Below are positions 15,955-24,400 of a stretch of DNA of 64,000 bases, piece by piece. The position numbers and the translations under genes are program-made. The stretch comes from JAHJBR01 sp040757035. GTDB lineage: Archaea > Micrarchaeota > Micrarchaeia > Anstonellales > Bilamarchaeaceae. The notes under the pieces were generated by a model. The model saw only the letters and a program-made list of their open reading frames with translations, was not told the DNA's origin and did not search any database. The stretch lies in NCBI GenBank assembly GCA_040757035.1, contig JBFLYM010000002.1:13726-77725 (forward strand). The letters are read 5' to 3'. The first letter of the stretch is position 1. Each line of letters opens with the position of its first letter.

Positions 15955-17136
15955 CTACTGAATTATTCCGAATGCCCTAAGGAAATCTAATGCAGCACTC
16001 TTTCCTGCTTCCCATGCAAGCGGGAGTTTCTCAAAATCAGTGAGTCCAATGTCCCATATACCTCTACCTATTTGGCAATGAATTGTGTTGAAAGGAAGCG
16101 ATCTCATCATGGTTGTATCCATCTGTCCACGGGTAGCGATGTTAGTTTGCATAGAAAGTGCATTTCTTATCCTATTCCACCAAGCGTGGAGATCGATTTC
16201 ACGGTGACCTGGGAAAGCAGTACAAAGATCTATGACAATGTCGTTTGGCATCATATTAGCAAGTAATATGCCTAATGGATAGTTGTACATATATCCGCCA
16301 TCAAAAAGAGCGCCGCGTTCTGTAGCTTGTACGGGATACAATGAAACTATTCCATCTCCTTCTCTAATTGCCTGAAATGTTTCGCCGTGCGGACATCTCA
16401 AATTCTCAAATATTGGTAAGGACATTGATGCGTAAAGCGCCTCATATATTTTGAATCGTGGACTATACTCTGAAGAAAGAACAATTTTTTCAAAACTAGA
16501 TACCTCATCATCGCGCATTGAATTCATAAGGGTCGCCATTATATACAGACCCGGAATATCTTCCATTGTTTTATTTCCGTATTTTTGATCAAGTATTTCA
16601 TCTATAAACATCATTATTTTATCGCCCTTGAGGGGAGGAAAAAAAAACTCTTTAAAATTTAGATCCCACATTAGAGCGCGCAGCAATTTCGCATTAAATA
16701 CTTCCTTTACAACATCAAAATCGCATCCCATCTTGATTAACAACCCTGCAAGCGCGCCGCCAGAAGTACCAGCTATATTTGTTATTGGAATGTTATGTTC
16801 ATACAGAGTATTTACGAGTGCGAGAAATGCAAAAAATTTTATCCCAGCGCCACTCAATGCCAAATGGATGTTTACTTTATCCAGATCAACGTTATTGTCA
16901 AGTTGCGTGGCATCTCCTAAGTAGAATATGTCTCCGCCAGTAATTAACTCTCTATGCCCGTTGAATTCGTTACGTGGTAAATTATGGTTTTTGAACACAT
17001 CATAAAACTCTTTAATATTGGCGGTTTTCGCGAGCCGATCGGGTGCTTCAGAATATCTATTAGACACTGCATTATTCCCTATTTCTTTTGCTGCACGCCG
17101 TATAATTTTATCTGGAAAAAGTACTGGGTATAACAT
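15955..17136 (-). CDS. patatin-like phospholipase
   Basis: 393 residues. After about 85 N-terminal residues comes the patatin core: LALSGAGIKFFAFLALVNTL (oxyanion-type glycine motif, here SGAGIK rather than GGG), the nucleophile elbow GTSGGALAG near residue 125, and the Asp of the dyad in FDGGYMYNYPLG near 280. Patatins are serine acyl hydrolases acting on membrane lipids. There is no signal peptide. It may be a housekeeping lipase or part of a defence or virulence function; no partner genes suggest which. Confidence 0.85.
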   Translation of the reverse strand: MLYPVLFPDKIIRRAAKEIGNNAVSNRYSEAPDRLAKTANIKEFYDVFKNHNLPRNEFNGHRELITGGDIFYLGDATQLDNNVDLDKVNIHLALSGAGIKFFAFLALVNTLYEHNIPITNIAGTSGGALAGLLIKMGCDFDVVKEVFNAKLLRALMWDLNFKEFFFPPLKGDKIMMFIDEILDQKYGNKTMEDIPGLYIMATLMNSMRDDEVSSFEKIVLSSEYSPRFKIYEALYASMSLPIFENLRCPHGETFQAIREGDGIVSLYPVQATERGALFDGGYMYNYPLGILLANMMPNDIVIDLCTAFPGHREIDLHAWWNRIRNALSMQTNIATRGQMDTTMMRSLPFNTIHCQIGRGIWDIGLTDFEKLPLAWEAGKSAALDFLRAFGIIQ

Positions 17137-17320
17137 ACTAGATACCTTGTGTTATTGACACTATGTGATGAACAAGATAAATGGCACATATTCTCACTAT
17201 AGCGAACATAATATCCCGCAAAATATAACGCACATAAAGAATTTAAATCTTTGTGTGTATTTATGTATATATACACATACATATTCTTATAAAATGAAAA
17301 ATTGATGATGTGATAGATAT

Positions 17321-19129
17321 ATGATAGAAGGAGAAATATCAGAATTACGAAAAAAAATTGCCACCATCGCAACACTAGCTATAACTGATATAGCTAAAAT
17401 CCAAGGAGAAATAAAAAGTGATATAGAAAAGTTGCCAGAGACAGATTCACAAAGAAACACATTATCTAATGCACTTGATGAGGCAGTACGCAATCGAATT
17501 AAAACTGAACTAAATTTTGAAAAATCATTAGCATCTAATATTCTACAAAAGGTGGTAACAGAGATACGCAAGAATTTTGAATTGAACGCTGAGCTACTTT
17601 TTATCCTTGATATCGAATTAGACGAAGGAATTAAATCTGAAATAGAAAAAATTATCCGGAGTACAGATCCACCTTTTAAAAAAGGCCTTAAACTATATAC
17701 TCGGTGGAGTATATTAACAAAACTTGGAATACCTGGCGACACAACTGGATCAATTAACGAGCGTATTACCCCCGAAGCAAGCAAATTACTCACACAATTA
17801 ATTGCAGAAGCAGAACCAAAAGTGACCAACGCAATAAATGAAAACTCGGTATCGAAAAATGAAGAAGTGCTTAGATATTTTCCTCTTATTATAAAACTCA
17901 ATGGAATAGTTAAAGGAGATAAAGAAAAAGAAATAAATAAAACAATATCAGAACAAATAACAAAGTTATTTGAAATTGTACAAAAAGAAGACAATATCAA
18001 TAAAACAGAAATAATTTCTCAGTTTGTTGGTTTGATTCCATCATTACATGGAAAAAAAGAACTTATGGGTATATTTCTACATCTATATGAAAAAAAGATA
18101 GATATTACTCCGATTCCAGAAGATAGAAAAAAGTTCATTGAGACTTTTAAGACTTGGAATGTTGAAATTAAAGATTTAGCAATATCAGGAGAAGAAAAAA
18201 ACAAATTGATTATATATCTCTGTGAAAAAATAATAAAAGAGTGTGATATACAATCTAATTCAGACTTATCTTCATATGCTAATAAAATACCAGCGATTTA
18301 TAAGGTCTTGGAAGTATTGAAATCTATTACCGGAGAGGCAAGAAGTTTAACCACACAATTAATTGCAGAAGCAGAAACAAAAATAGATGAAATTGCTGCA
18401 AAAGTGTTTGATTTAATACAAAAAGATGTTGATAAAAACTCCAATATAGAAGTACAGAAAAAAATTAGACTGCTGTTTGATGTAATAGAAAATGCACAAG
18501 AATTTGTTGAAAAATACGAATCAAAAATACAAGGCCAATTAATAGATGTATATATAAATGCTATTTGTTCTCGTGTTCTGCAACAAGGATCAGTTAGCGG
18601 AAGGCTTAACGATCCGGATGCATTCCTTTTTGTAGCTATTAGAGATGTTATAGACCAATTATTACCAAATCTTTATAAATTCTATAAATGCCACCCTGAG
18701 ATAGCTTCTCCTGCAGTGTATGCAGTTGAAGAAGACATTGAAACATTATATAAATTATATGTACAATCTAAATGGGCAGAAAAAAGAGATGAGTTAAAAA
18801 ATGGACAACAAGCAAGTTGTTGGGTATCAACTGAAGGATTAGAAAAGATAATTAGGGAAGAAATTGACCCTAAGATTGCTAAACAGGATATGCAAGAGAT
18901 TAAAGAATTGCTTGCCAGATGTAAATATGCAATAACGAGATATTGTTTGGATTTTGATAAACGAATGACGACAGTTGAAGCGATACAAAACGATATAATG
19001 ACTAAAACTGATGCACAACCGCTTGAGCCAACAAAAGTTCGTGAATTGATTTTGAGGATTATTAATGGCCAAAAAACTTTGCAACTTAGTGTTGTAAGTC
19101 AACTAATTACGCAAAAGTTAGTAAGATAA
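17321..19129 (+). CDS. large helical protein of unknown function
   Basis: 602 residues, predicted almost entirely alpha-helical, rich in Glu, Lys and Ile, with no signal peptide, membrane segment, Walker motif or cysteine cluster. An internal similarity is visible: LTQLIAEAEPKVTNAI near residue 160 and TTQLIAEAETKIDEIA near 345, whose DNA is nearly identical over about 26 nt. Two repeats of about 185 residues are therefore likely. I do not recognise a family. The ATG at 17321 follows a run of alternating TG/TA sequence, and a second poorly known gene (patatin) is divergent to its left. Confidence 0.6.
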   Translation: MIEGEISELRKKIATIATLAITDIAKIQGEIKSDIEKLPETDSQRNTLSNALDEAVRNRIKTELNFEKSLASNILQKVVTEIRKNFELNAELLFILDIELDEGIKSEIEKIIRSTDPPFKKGLKLYTRWSILTKLGIPGDTTGSINERITPEASKLLTQLIAEAEPKVTNAINENSVSKNEEVLRYFPLIIKLNGIVKGDKEKEINKTISEQITKLFEIVQKEDNINKTEIISQFVGLIPSLHGKKELMGIFLHLYEKKIDITPIPEDRKKFIETFKTWNVEIKDLAISGEEKNKLIIYLCEKIIKECDIQSNSDLSSYANKIPAIYKVLEVLKSITGEARSLTTQLIAEAETKIDEIAAKVFDLIQKDVDKNSNIEVQKKIRLLFDVIENAQEFVEKYESKIQGQLIDVYINAICSRVLQQGSVSGRLNDPDAFLFVAIRDVIDQLLPNLYKFYKCHPEIASPAVYAVEEDIETLYKLYVQSKWAEKRDELKNGQQASCWVSTEGLEKIIREEIDPKIAKQDMQEIKELLARCKYAITRYCLDFDKRMTTVEAIQNDIMTKTDAQPLEPTKVRELILRIINGQKTLQLSVVSQLITQKLVR

Positions 19130-19154
19130 AAATAAGTATGACTTGTTTTGTTAT

Positions 19155-20909
19155 CTATATATTAAACGACGAAACAAGCCTTTCAATTTGAAGCAATATC
19201 TCTTTTTCTTCTTGGCTCAACAGTTCAATTTTCTTTTTCCATTTTTCCAATTCGTTCTTTGTCATATATGTAATAAGTATATCCTCCTGAAATACATCAT
19301 TATTTAATGTTACTTCATCTATTGAGATAGCTGTTTGGAGACCTTTTTCAGCGATATTTAGTGCTTCTTTTTCCCTTTGTATTGTCTTTATTTCTCCTAA
19401 AACAACCCCGTTTTTATTCATGATTTTGAAGTGTGGTTTAAGTCTTCCGGCTAAAACTTCTATCCCAAAGATAGCAGGTTTGCTCATGCGAAAGAAACAA
19501 TTTGGCAGTACTTTTATCGCGCATGGCCACGGCATCTTTTCAAAAACTTCTTTTTTCTCTTTTTCTTTTTCTTCTGACTTCCATTCATTGTAATTATCAA
19601 CAAGTTTGTAAATTATATTGCTGTATATTATCGGAATATTTGTTTCTCTGCACGCAGTTCTCGCATCTGGCAAAATCTGTACATTAAATGCAAATACTAT
19701 ACCGGTATATTTATCCTGCGCACCGACATTCGCGGCTATGAAAACATCGTTTTTTGTTACCGCACCCACATTCGCTGTTTTTATTGGAATTTTTTCATCT
19801 GTAAGTATTTTGAGTATCGCTTCTATGCTTCCCAAACTATCCGCTTTTATTATTGCGCCTAATCCAGAATTTTCAAAAATAAGTTTGCTTACCTGTGCTT
19901 CTATTTCTTTTTTGTTTTTTTCATAATCCTTATGGTCTTTGATTGCGACAAATGGGGAACCGCTTAGCGCATCTTCTAAATTTGGTGCCAAAATTTTAAT
20001 CCCGGCTGCAGCAGCGATTTGTTTCACGCGCATAAACTTTTCTTTCGCACCATCTAAACTAGGTTCAAGCAACGCACGGATTTTTGTTTTTTTCACACCA
20101 TGCTTGCCGAGAAAAAGAATTTCTTCGCCTTCGCTTAGTATTCCATCATAAATAATTATGTTTATTGTTGGTCCAAGCCCGCGTTCATCCTTTACTTCTA
20201 TTATACTACCCTTTGCGCCTTTATCTGAATGAAAATGAAGCTCATTTTCTAAAAATTTTTGACTTAGTCCTGCGATCAAAAGAAGAATTTCCGCGATGCC
20301 TTCATGCGTTTTAGCGCTTAGAGGTACTATTCCAAGCTGCTTGGTAAAGTCCGCTACCCTGTCAAAACGCTCTGAATCAAAATTATATTCAGAAAGCGCG
20401 CCAATCAATTCATATATTTTGTTATTTAAGTTGCTCTTCACATGTTCGGATTGTTTCGCAAATGATTCTAAAAAAGAATTTGTATTTTGCGTTTTCCATC
20501 CGGTGATCAAATCAATTTTATTCGCTGCGATTAAAAAAGGGGTTTTCGCATTCTTTAATATTTTCAGGCTTTCTATTGTTTGCGGTTGAAACCCCTGCGC
20601 AATATCTACAACCAGCACCGCCATGTCGGCAATGCTTCCTCCGCGTTCCCGCAAATTAACGAATGCCGCATGGCCAGGAGTATCTATAAAAAGAATTCCT
20701 GGTATATGCAAATGCATCGTCATTTTTTTTGCAATTGATTTTGAAATTTCATCTATATTCTCTTTTCGGATGTAACTTGCGCCGATCATTTGCGTAATGC
20801 CACCGGCTTCTTTCTTGGCAATACACGTGCCTCGCACAGCGTCAAGTAGCGAGGTTTTTCCATGATCAACATGACCTAATACAGCGATTATTGGAGAACG
20901 AATACGCAT
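19155..20909 (-). CDS. infB: translation initiation factor aIF5B
   Basis: About 584 residues. The GTPase domain has AVLGHVDHGKTSLLDAV at the N-terminus, DTPGHAAF (G3), NKIDL (G4) and a later SAKT (G5). Two beta-barrels, the alpha-beta-alpha domain III (NSGLGAIIKADSLGSIEAIL) and a final helix follow, as in archaeal IF5B/IF2, which promotes subunit joining. No intein is present. The ATG at 20909 gives the family start MRIRSPI; an ATG at 20921 would add four residues. Confidence 0.95.
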   Translation of the reverse strand: MRIRSPIIAVLGHVDHGKTSLLDAVRGTCIAKKEAGGITQMIGASYIRKENIDEISKSIAKKMTMHLHIPGILFIDTPGHAAFVNLRERGGSIADMAVLVVDIAQGFQPQTIESLKILKNAKTPFLIAANKIDLITGWKTQNTNSFLESFAKQSEHVKSNLNNKIYELIGALSEYNFDSERFDRVADFTKQLGIVPLSAKTHEGIAEILLLIAGLSQKFLENELHFHSDKGAKGSIIEVKDERGLGPTINIIIYDGILSEGEEILFLGKHGVKKTKIRALLEPSLDGAKEKFMRVKQIAAAAGIKILAPNLEDALSGSPFVAIKDHKDYEKNKKEIEAQVSKLIFENSGLGAIIKADSLGSIEAILKILTDEKIPIKTANVGAVTKNDVFIAANVGAQDKYTGIVFAFNVQILPDARTACRETNIPIIYSNIIYKLVDNYNEWKSEEKEKEKKEVFEKMPWPCAIKVLPNCFFRMSKPAIFGIEVLAGRLKPHFKIMNKNGVVLGEIKTIQREKEALNIAEKGLQTAISIDEVTLNNDVFQEDILITYMTKNELEKWKKKIELLSQEEKEILLQIERLVSSFNI

Positions 20910-20952
20910 AAGGAACACCATGTTTATTATTTATATACAATCCATACAATTC

Positions 20953-20997
20953 GCGTTTTTTAGCGGATCGGTGTATATAAAGGATCGGTATATATAA
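20953..20997 (-). repeat. degenerate 5'-end copies of the 99-nt element
   Basis: Read on the minus strand, ACCGATCCGCTAAAAAACG (20971-20953) matches the first hairpin of the 99-nt family with one substitution and a shortened A-run. GGATCGGTGTATATAA (20965) and GGATCGGTATATATAA (20982) are a tandem pair on the plus strand. They sit in the shared upstream region of infB and taw1. Confidence 0.45.
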
Positions 20998-21026
20998 ATA
21001 AAGAAAGATATTATAAAAGGAAATCT

Positions 21027-22034
21027 ATGAAAATTATGAGAACCACAAAAATTACCATTTCAAAGGACGCGCGTACTCGTTGGGAAGCGAGTTACAGCAT
21101 AATTGGAAATCATTCGGGAATCCAGATTTGTACATGGACAAAAAAAGCGTTGCGTGGAAAAGGAGTGTGCTACAAACAAAAATTTTATGGAATTGATACG
21201 CACAGATGCGCGCAAATTTCTCCAGCACTCGCATGGTGCAACGAAAATTGTATTTTTTGCTGGCGTCCGAACGAGTGGATGGAAAATATTAAAATGAAGC
21301 GCAATGAAGTGGACGAGCCTGCTGAAATAATCTCTGGCGTTTTGGAAAAAAGAAAAATCCTGATTTCCGGCCTAAAAGGCGCGCACGATGCGCAGAAAGA
21401 AAAATGGGAGGAAAGTTTCAAGTTTTTTCCATCGCATTGGGCAATATCTCTTTCCGGTGAACCAACTCTTTATCCAAAATTGGCAGAGCTAATAAAAGAA
21501 CTAAGAAATCATAAAGAAGTGAAGAGTATTTTTTTGGTTTCGAATGGTCAGCTTCCGAGCGCAATTTTGAGATTGGTCAAAAAAGATGCACTTCCAACCC
21601 AGCTTTATATAAGTGTGAATGCCTGCAACAAAAAGATGTTTGAAAAAATAAATAGACCAAAATATTGCGATGGTTGGAAACGATTGAATAGAACAATTTC
21701 TCTGCTTCCTAAATTAAATTGCAACACTGTAATCAGGTTCACTATTATAAAAGGACAGAACGATTCTGAAAAACATTTAAAAAAATTTGCCAGAATATTT
21801 GAAAAATCCAGGGCAGATTTCATAGAAATAAAAGGATATATGTTTTTGGGTGATTCGCGCAAACGCTTGGTTTTTGAAAACATGCCAACGCATGAACATG
21901 TAAAAGAATATTCTCAGCGCATTATAAAAATGCTTCCGAACTATTTCATCAAAGATGAGGATTTTTCTTCTCGCATAGTTCTGCTGAAAAGAAATAAGAT
22001 AAATAAGATGATGTCTTTAGGCTGCGTTTCATAA
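21027..22034 (+). CDS. taw1: tRNA 4-demethylwyosine synthase (TYW1/Taw1)
   Basis: 335 residues. HRCAQISPALAWCNENCIFC holds the TYW1-type Cys motif, with the radical SAM triplet in CNENCIFC followed by WRP. ISLSGEPTLYP is the second diagnostic motif. The enzyme condenses pyruvate with N1-methylguanosine at position 37 of tRNA-Phe in wyosine formation. It is the first gene of a same-strand run reaching tyrA, although the 28-nt gap to the PIN gene does not prove one operon. Confidence 0.93.
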   Translation: MKIMRTTKITISKDARTRWEASYSIIGNHSGIQICTWTKKALRGKGVCYKQKFYGIDTHRCAQISPALAWCNENCIFCWRPNEWMENIKMKRNEVDEPAEIISGVLEKRKILISGLKGAHDAQKEKWEESFKFFPSHWAISLSGEPTLYPKLAELIKELRNHKEVKSIFLVSNGQLPSAILRLVKKDALPTQLYISVNACNKKMFEKINRPKYCDGWKRLNRTISLLPKLNCNTVIRFTIIKGQNDSEKHLKKFARIFEKSRADFIEIKGYMFLGDSRKRLVFENMPTHEHVKEYSQRIIKMLPNYFIKDEDFSSRIVLLKRNKINKMMSLGCVS

Positions 22035-22062
22035 GTATATTAAGAGGAAAGTTAAAAACCTA

Positions 22063-22770
22063 ATGGTAGATATATTTAGCATGAAAAAACAAATAATTTG
22101 CGATTCAAGTGCGTTAATTTCGCTTACAGGTTCCTGCCTTGTTGAATCGCTTTCTTTTCTTGCAAAAAAATTCGACCTCTCTTTCATAATTACGGATACA
22201 ATAGAATATGAATCAATAATTCATCCGCTTAATCTTGCGACAAAAGAATATGCGTTCTCAGCACTGAAAATAAAAAATGCAATTCAAAACGGCGCGCTCA
22301 TAAAAATGACATCTGATGCGTACGTAATGCAAAAAAGAGACGAAATTCTTTCTCTTTCAAATAATATTTTTTTCGCGCGTGGGCGTCCGATAAATCTTGT
22401 ACATGCAGGCGAAGCCGAAATGCTCGCGCTCGCGGATAAACTAAAAACAAACTATCTATTTATGGACGAGCGCACTCTCAGAGTGCTTATAGAGGCTCCG
22501 TTCAAAATAAAGGAGCATTTTGAAGAAGAATTTAATACCAGCGTTATGATAAACAAAGATAATCTGGAAAAATTAGGCGTAATAGCAAAAGGACTAAATA
22601 TTTTTAGAAGCGCAGAACTGATTTCGTTTGCTTATCTTAACGGCTTTTTTGACCAGTATAATGAGCTTAAGAAAGATATATATTCCGCTGCGCTTTACCA
22701 TCTCAAATATTCTGGCTGCGGTATTCGCTACGACGAAATCGCAGAATTAACTACGGCTTTGATTTCATGA
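22063..22770 (+). CDS. PIN-domain-like protein
   Basis: 235 residues. IICDSSALISLTGS near the start, VHAGEAEMLALADKL in the middle and FMDERTLRVLIEA later supply the three or four acidic residues of a PIN nuclease fold. The C-terminal 80 residues are helical and not typical of VapC toxins (235 versus about 130 residues), so it is not a simple toxin. No antitoxin precedes it. Its TGA overlaps the ATG of the next gene (ATGA), implying coupled expression with the Cys-rich protein. An internal ATG at 22081 is an alternative start. Confidence 0.65.
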   Translation: MVDIFSMKKQIICDSSALISLTGSCLVESLSFLAKKFDLSFIITDTIEYESIIHPLNLATKEYAFSALKIKNAIQNGALIKMTSDAYVMQKRDEILSLSNNIFFARGRPINLVHAGEAEMLALADKLKTNYLFMDERTLRVLIEAPFKIKEHFEEEFNTSVMINKDNLEKLGVIAKGLNIFRSAELISFAYLNGFFDQYNELKKDIYSAALYHLKYSGCGIRYDEIAELTTALIS

Positions 22771-24356
22771 AACAAGCATACGATACACTGAATAATGCGT
22801 GGAAATCCACTTGCAAAGTTCTGTTTGGAGAAGAGATTGGTGAATTAAAGGAATACGAAGAATGGTTAAAGGAATATATGCCGATAATCGGTAGAAGAAA
22901 ATCATGTATTTCTGGAAAAGAGGTTATTTTTGCTGTTGATAAGTATCATGGAACCAAAAATTTTGTTTCGTTAGATGAAATTAATGAAAATAAGGAAAAG
23001 TCAATTGATCCGTTGACAATCAATGAAATAAAGGATATTGATTCAATCATTACTGCACTTTCTGAGAAATGGGAATATTGCGGAAATAAAATTCTTGGAA
23101 ATTCAATAGCTGTTGAACAATCGGATACCGTTAAGGATTCGCAATATATACTTGAATCCGCAGCCATTGAAAAATCAGTCTATATTTATTCTTCTTTTCA
23201 GTGTACAAACTGCAAATATGTTTTCGGAGGAATAAGAGTAGCTGATGGCGAATTTATAATAGGAGGATTAAGGGGATTTGGAAAACGCTCTTTTAATTAC
23301 TATTGGTCGCAAGATAATAGTGATCAATATGTTTGTTCCAATTGCCAAAATTGTAACAATATTATTTTTTGCTTTAACCAAATAAACAAAAATTACCGTA
23401 TAGGAAATCTACAATTGGATAAAGAAAAATATTTTTCACTCAAAAGCAAATTAGTGAGTGAAATCAGAGATGAGTTGAAAAAGAACAAGAGGTTTCCTTC
23501 AATTTTCGAACTTGTTCCTGATGAAAAACCTAATGAAAATGCTATTAAAATAATAGAAAGTGTACCTACAAAGAAAGAAGGCGATATGAAATTGATAGAA
23601 GATGCTTTTAAGTCCACATTTAAAGTAATTTTCAGAAAGGATATAGAAGGAATAACTCCATATGAGGAATGGTTTTATCAAACCATACCAAAACAAAAAG
23701 AAATTGTTACAATTATAGGGTCTAAGGTATATAGTTTAGATCCTAAATTTTACAAAATTTATTCAAAAGTACCGAAAAAAAGAATGTTAAAGTTTGAAGA
23801 GACTATGATGTTAGATAATTTACATCTAAATGAAACTGAGATTACTTCTATCAAAAACATAATAACAAGATTGTCAGAAATAGCCTATATTACTGATGAG
23901 TTTTTTGGCGGAAAAATTCATAATCTTATTCAATGTAGATGTGGGTTAAACCTTTTTCATGCGTACAAAAGCAATGGACAACGTGCAGAATACTTAGGAT
24001 TAAACGATTTTCCTTTTGATTCCAAATACATCTTTGGTTCTGAAAGGGTGAGTAATTCGCAGTTTTGTATAAAATGTTATTATATCCTTGATTGCGTGCG
24101 ATGCTTTGAACTGGATTCGTGCGAGAAATGTTCGGACTCGTATTTTTGTCACAATTGTGAGGGTTTATCCAGCGCAATGTTCTGCTTTAATGTGAAAGCA
24201 AAAAGGTCAGCAATTGGCAATCTGGAAATGCAATTGGATCAATATAAAAAAATAAGAGATTCTTTAGTTGAACAAATGGCAAATGATATTCTAGGAAAAA
24301 AGGAATTGAAATATAATATTTTCAATATCATAAGCAGAATTAACAATTCGACTTGA
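22767..24356 (+). CDS. two-module Cys-rich protein, paralogue A
   Basis: 529 residues built from two diverged copies of one module of about 260 residues (about 1-260 and 275-529). Each module starts with a helical KSTxKVxF segment, then an INEIK/NETEI-IxxIITxLSE helix, a GNKILGNS-like turn, and a C-terminal part with CxxCxxC clusters (YVCSNCQNC; CEKCSDSYFCHNC) ending FCFN...IGNLxxxxxxY. The last motif recalls a Cys-rich family I have seen in uncultured prokaryotes, but I cannot name a function. Zinc binding is likely. It is coupled to the PIN gene by an ATGA overlap. A paralogue lies at 54424. Confidence 0.7.
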   Translation: MKQAYDTLNNAWKSTCKVLFGEEIGELKEYEEWLKEYMPIIGRRKSCISGKEVIFAVDKYHGTKNFVSLDEINENKEKSIDPLTINEIKDIDSIITALSEKWEYCGNKILGNSIAVEQSDTVKDSQYILESAAIEKSVYIYSSFQCTNCKYVFGGIRVADGEFIIGGLRGFGKRSFNYYWSQDNSDQYVCSNCQNCNNIIFCFNQINKNYRIGNLQLDKEKYFSLKSKLVSEIRDELKKNKRFPSIFELVPDEKPNENAIKIIESVPTKKEGDMKLIEDAFKSTFKVIFRKDIEGITPYEEWFYQTIPKQKEIVTIIGSKVYSLDPKFYKIYSKVPKKRMLKFEETMMLDNLHLNETEITSIKNIITRLSEIAYITDEFFGGKIHNLIQCRCGLNLFHAYKSNGQRAEYLGLNDFPFDSKYIFGSERVSNSQFCIKCYYILDCVRCFELDSCEKCSDSYFCHNCEGLSSAMFCFNVKAKRSAIGNLEMQLDQYKKIRDSLVEQMANDILGKKELKYNIFNIISRINNST

Positions 24357-24364
24357 TCTAATTT

Positions 24365-24400
24365 GCAAACGATCGGAAAAATTTGGTTGGTTGAGTATAT
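24365..24400 (+). repeat. leader segment shared with ercc4 gene and the 99-nt element
   Basis: 24 nt (24365-24388) are identical to the reverse complement of 53367-53390. The following TTGGTTGAGTATAT is the right arm of the long stem of the 99-nt element copy 1. In both places the segment ends at the ATG of the next gene. Confidence 0.6.

Noticed and set aside
17220..17320. Alternating TG/TA tract before the 602-residue protein as a regulatory repeat
   Set aside because: Short and impure; explained by local low complexity around a promoter.
22063..22770. VapC toxin of a toxin-antitoxin pair
   Set aside because: The PIN protein is much longer than VapC and no small antitoxin gene precedes it; the coupled gene is a 529-residue protein.
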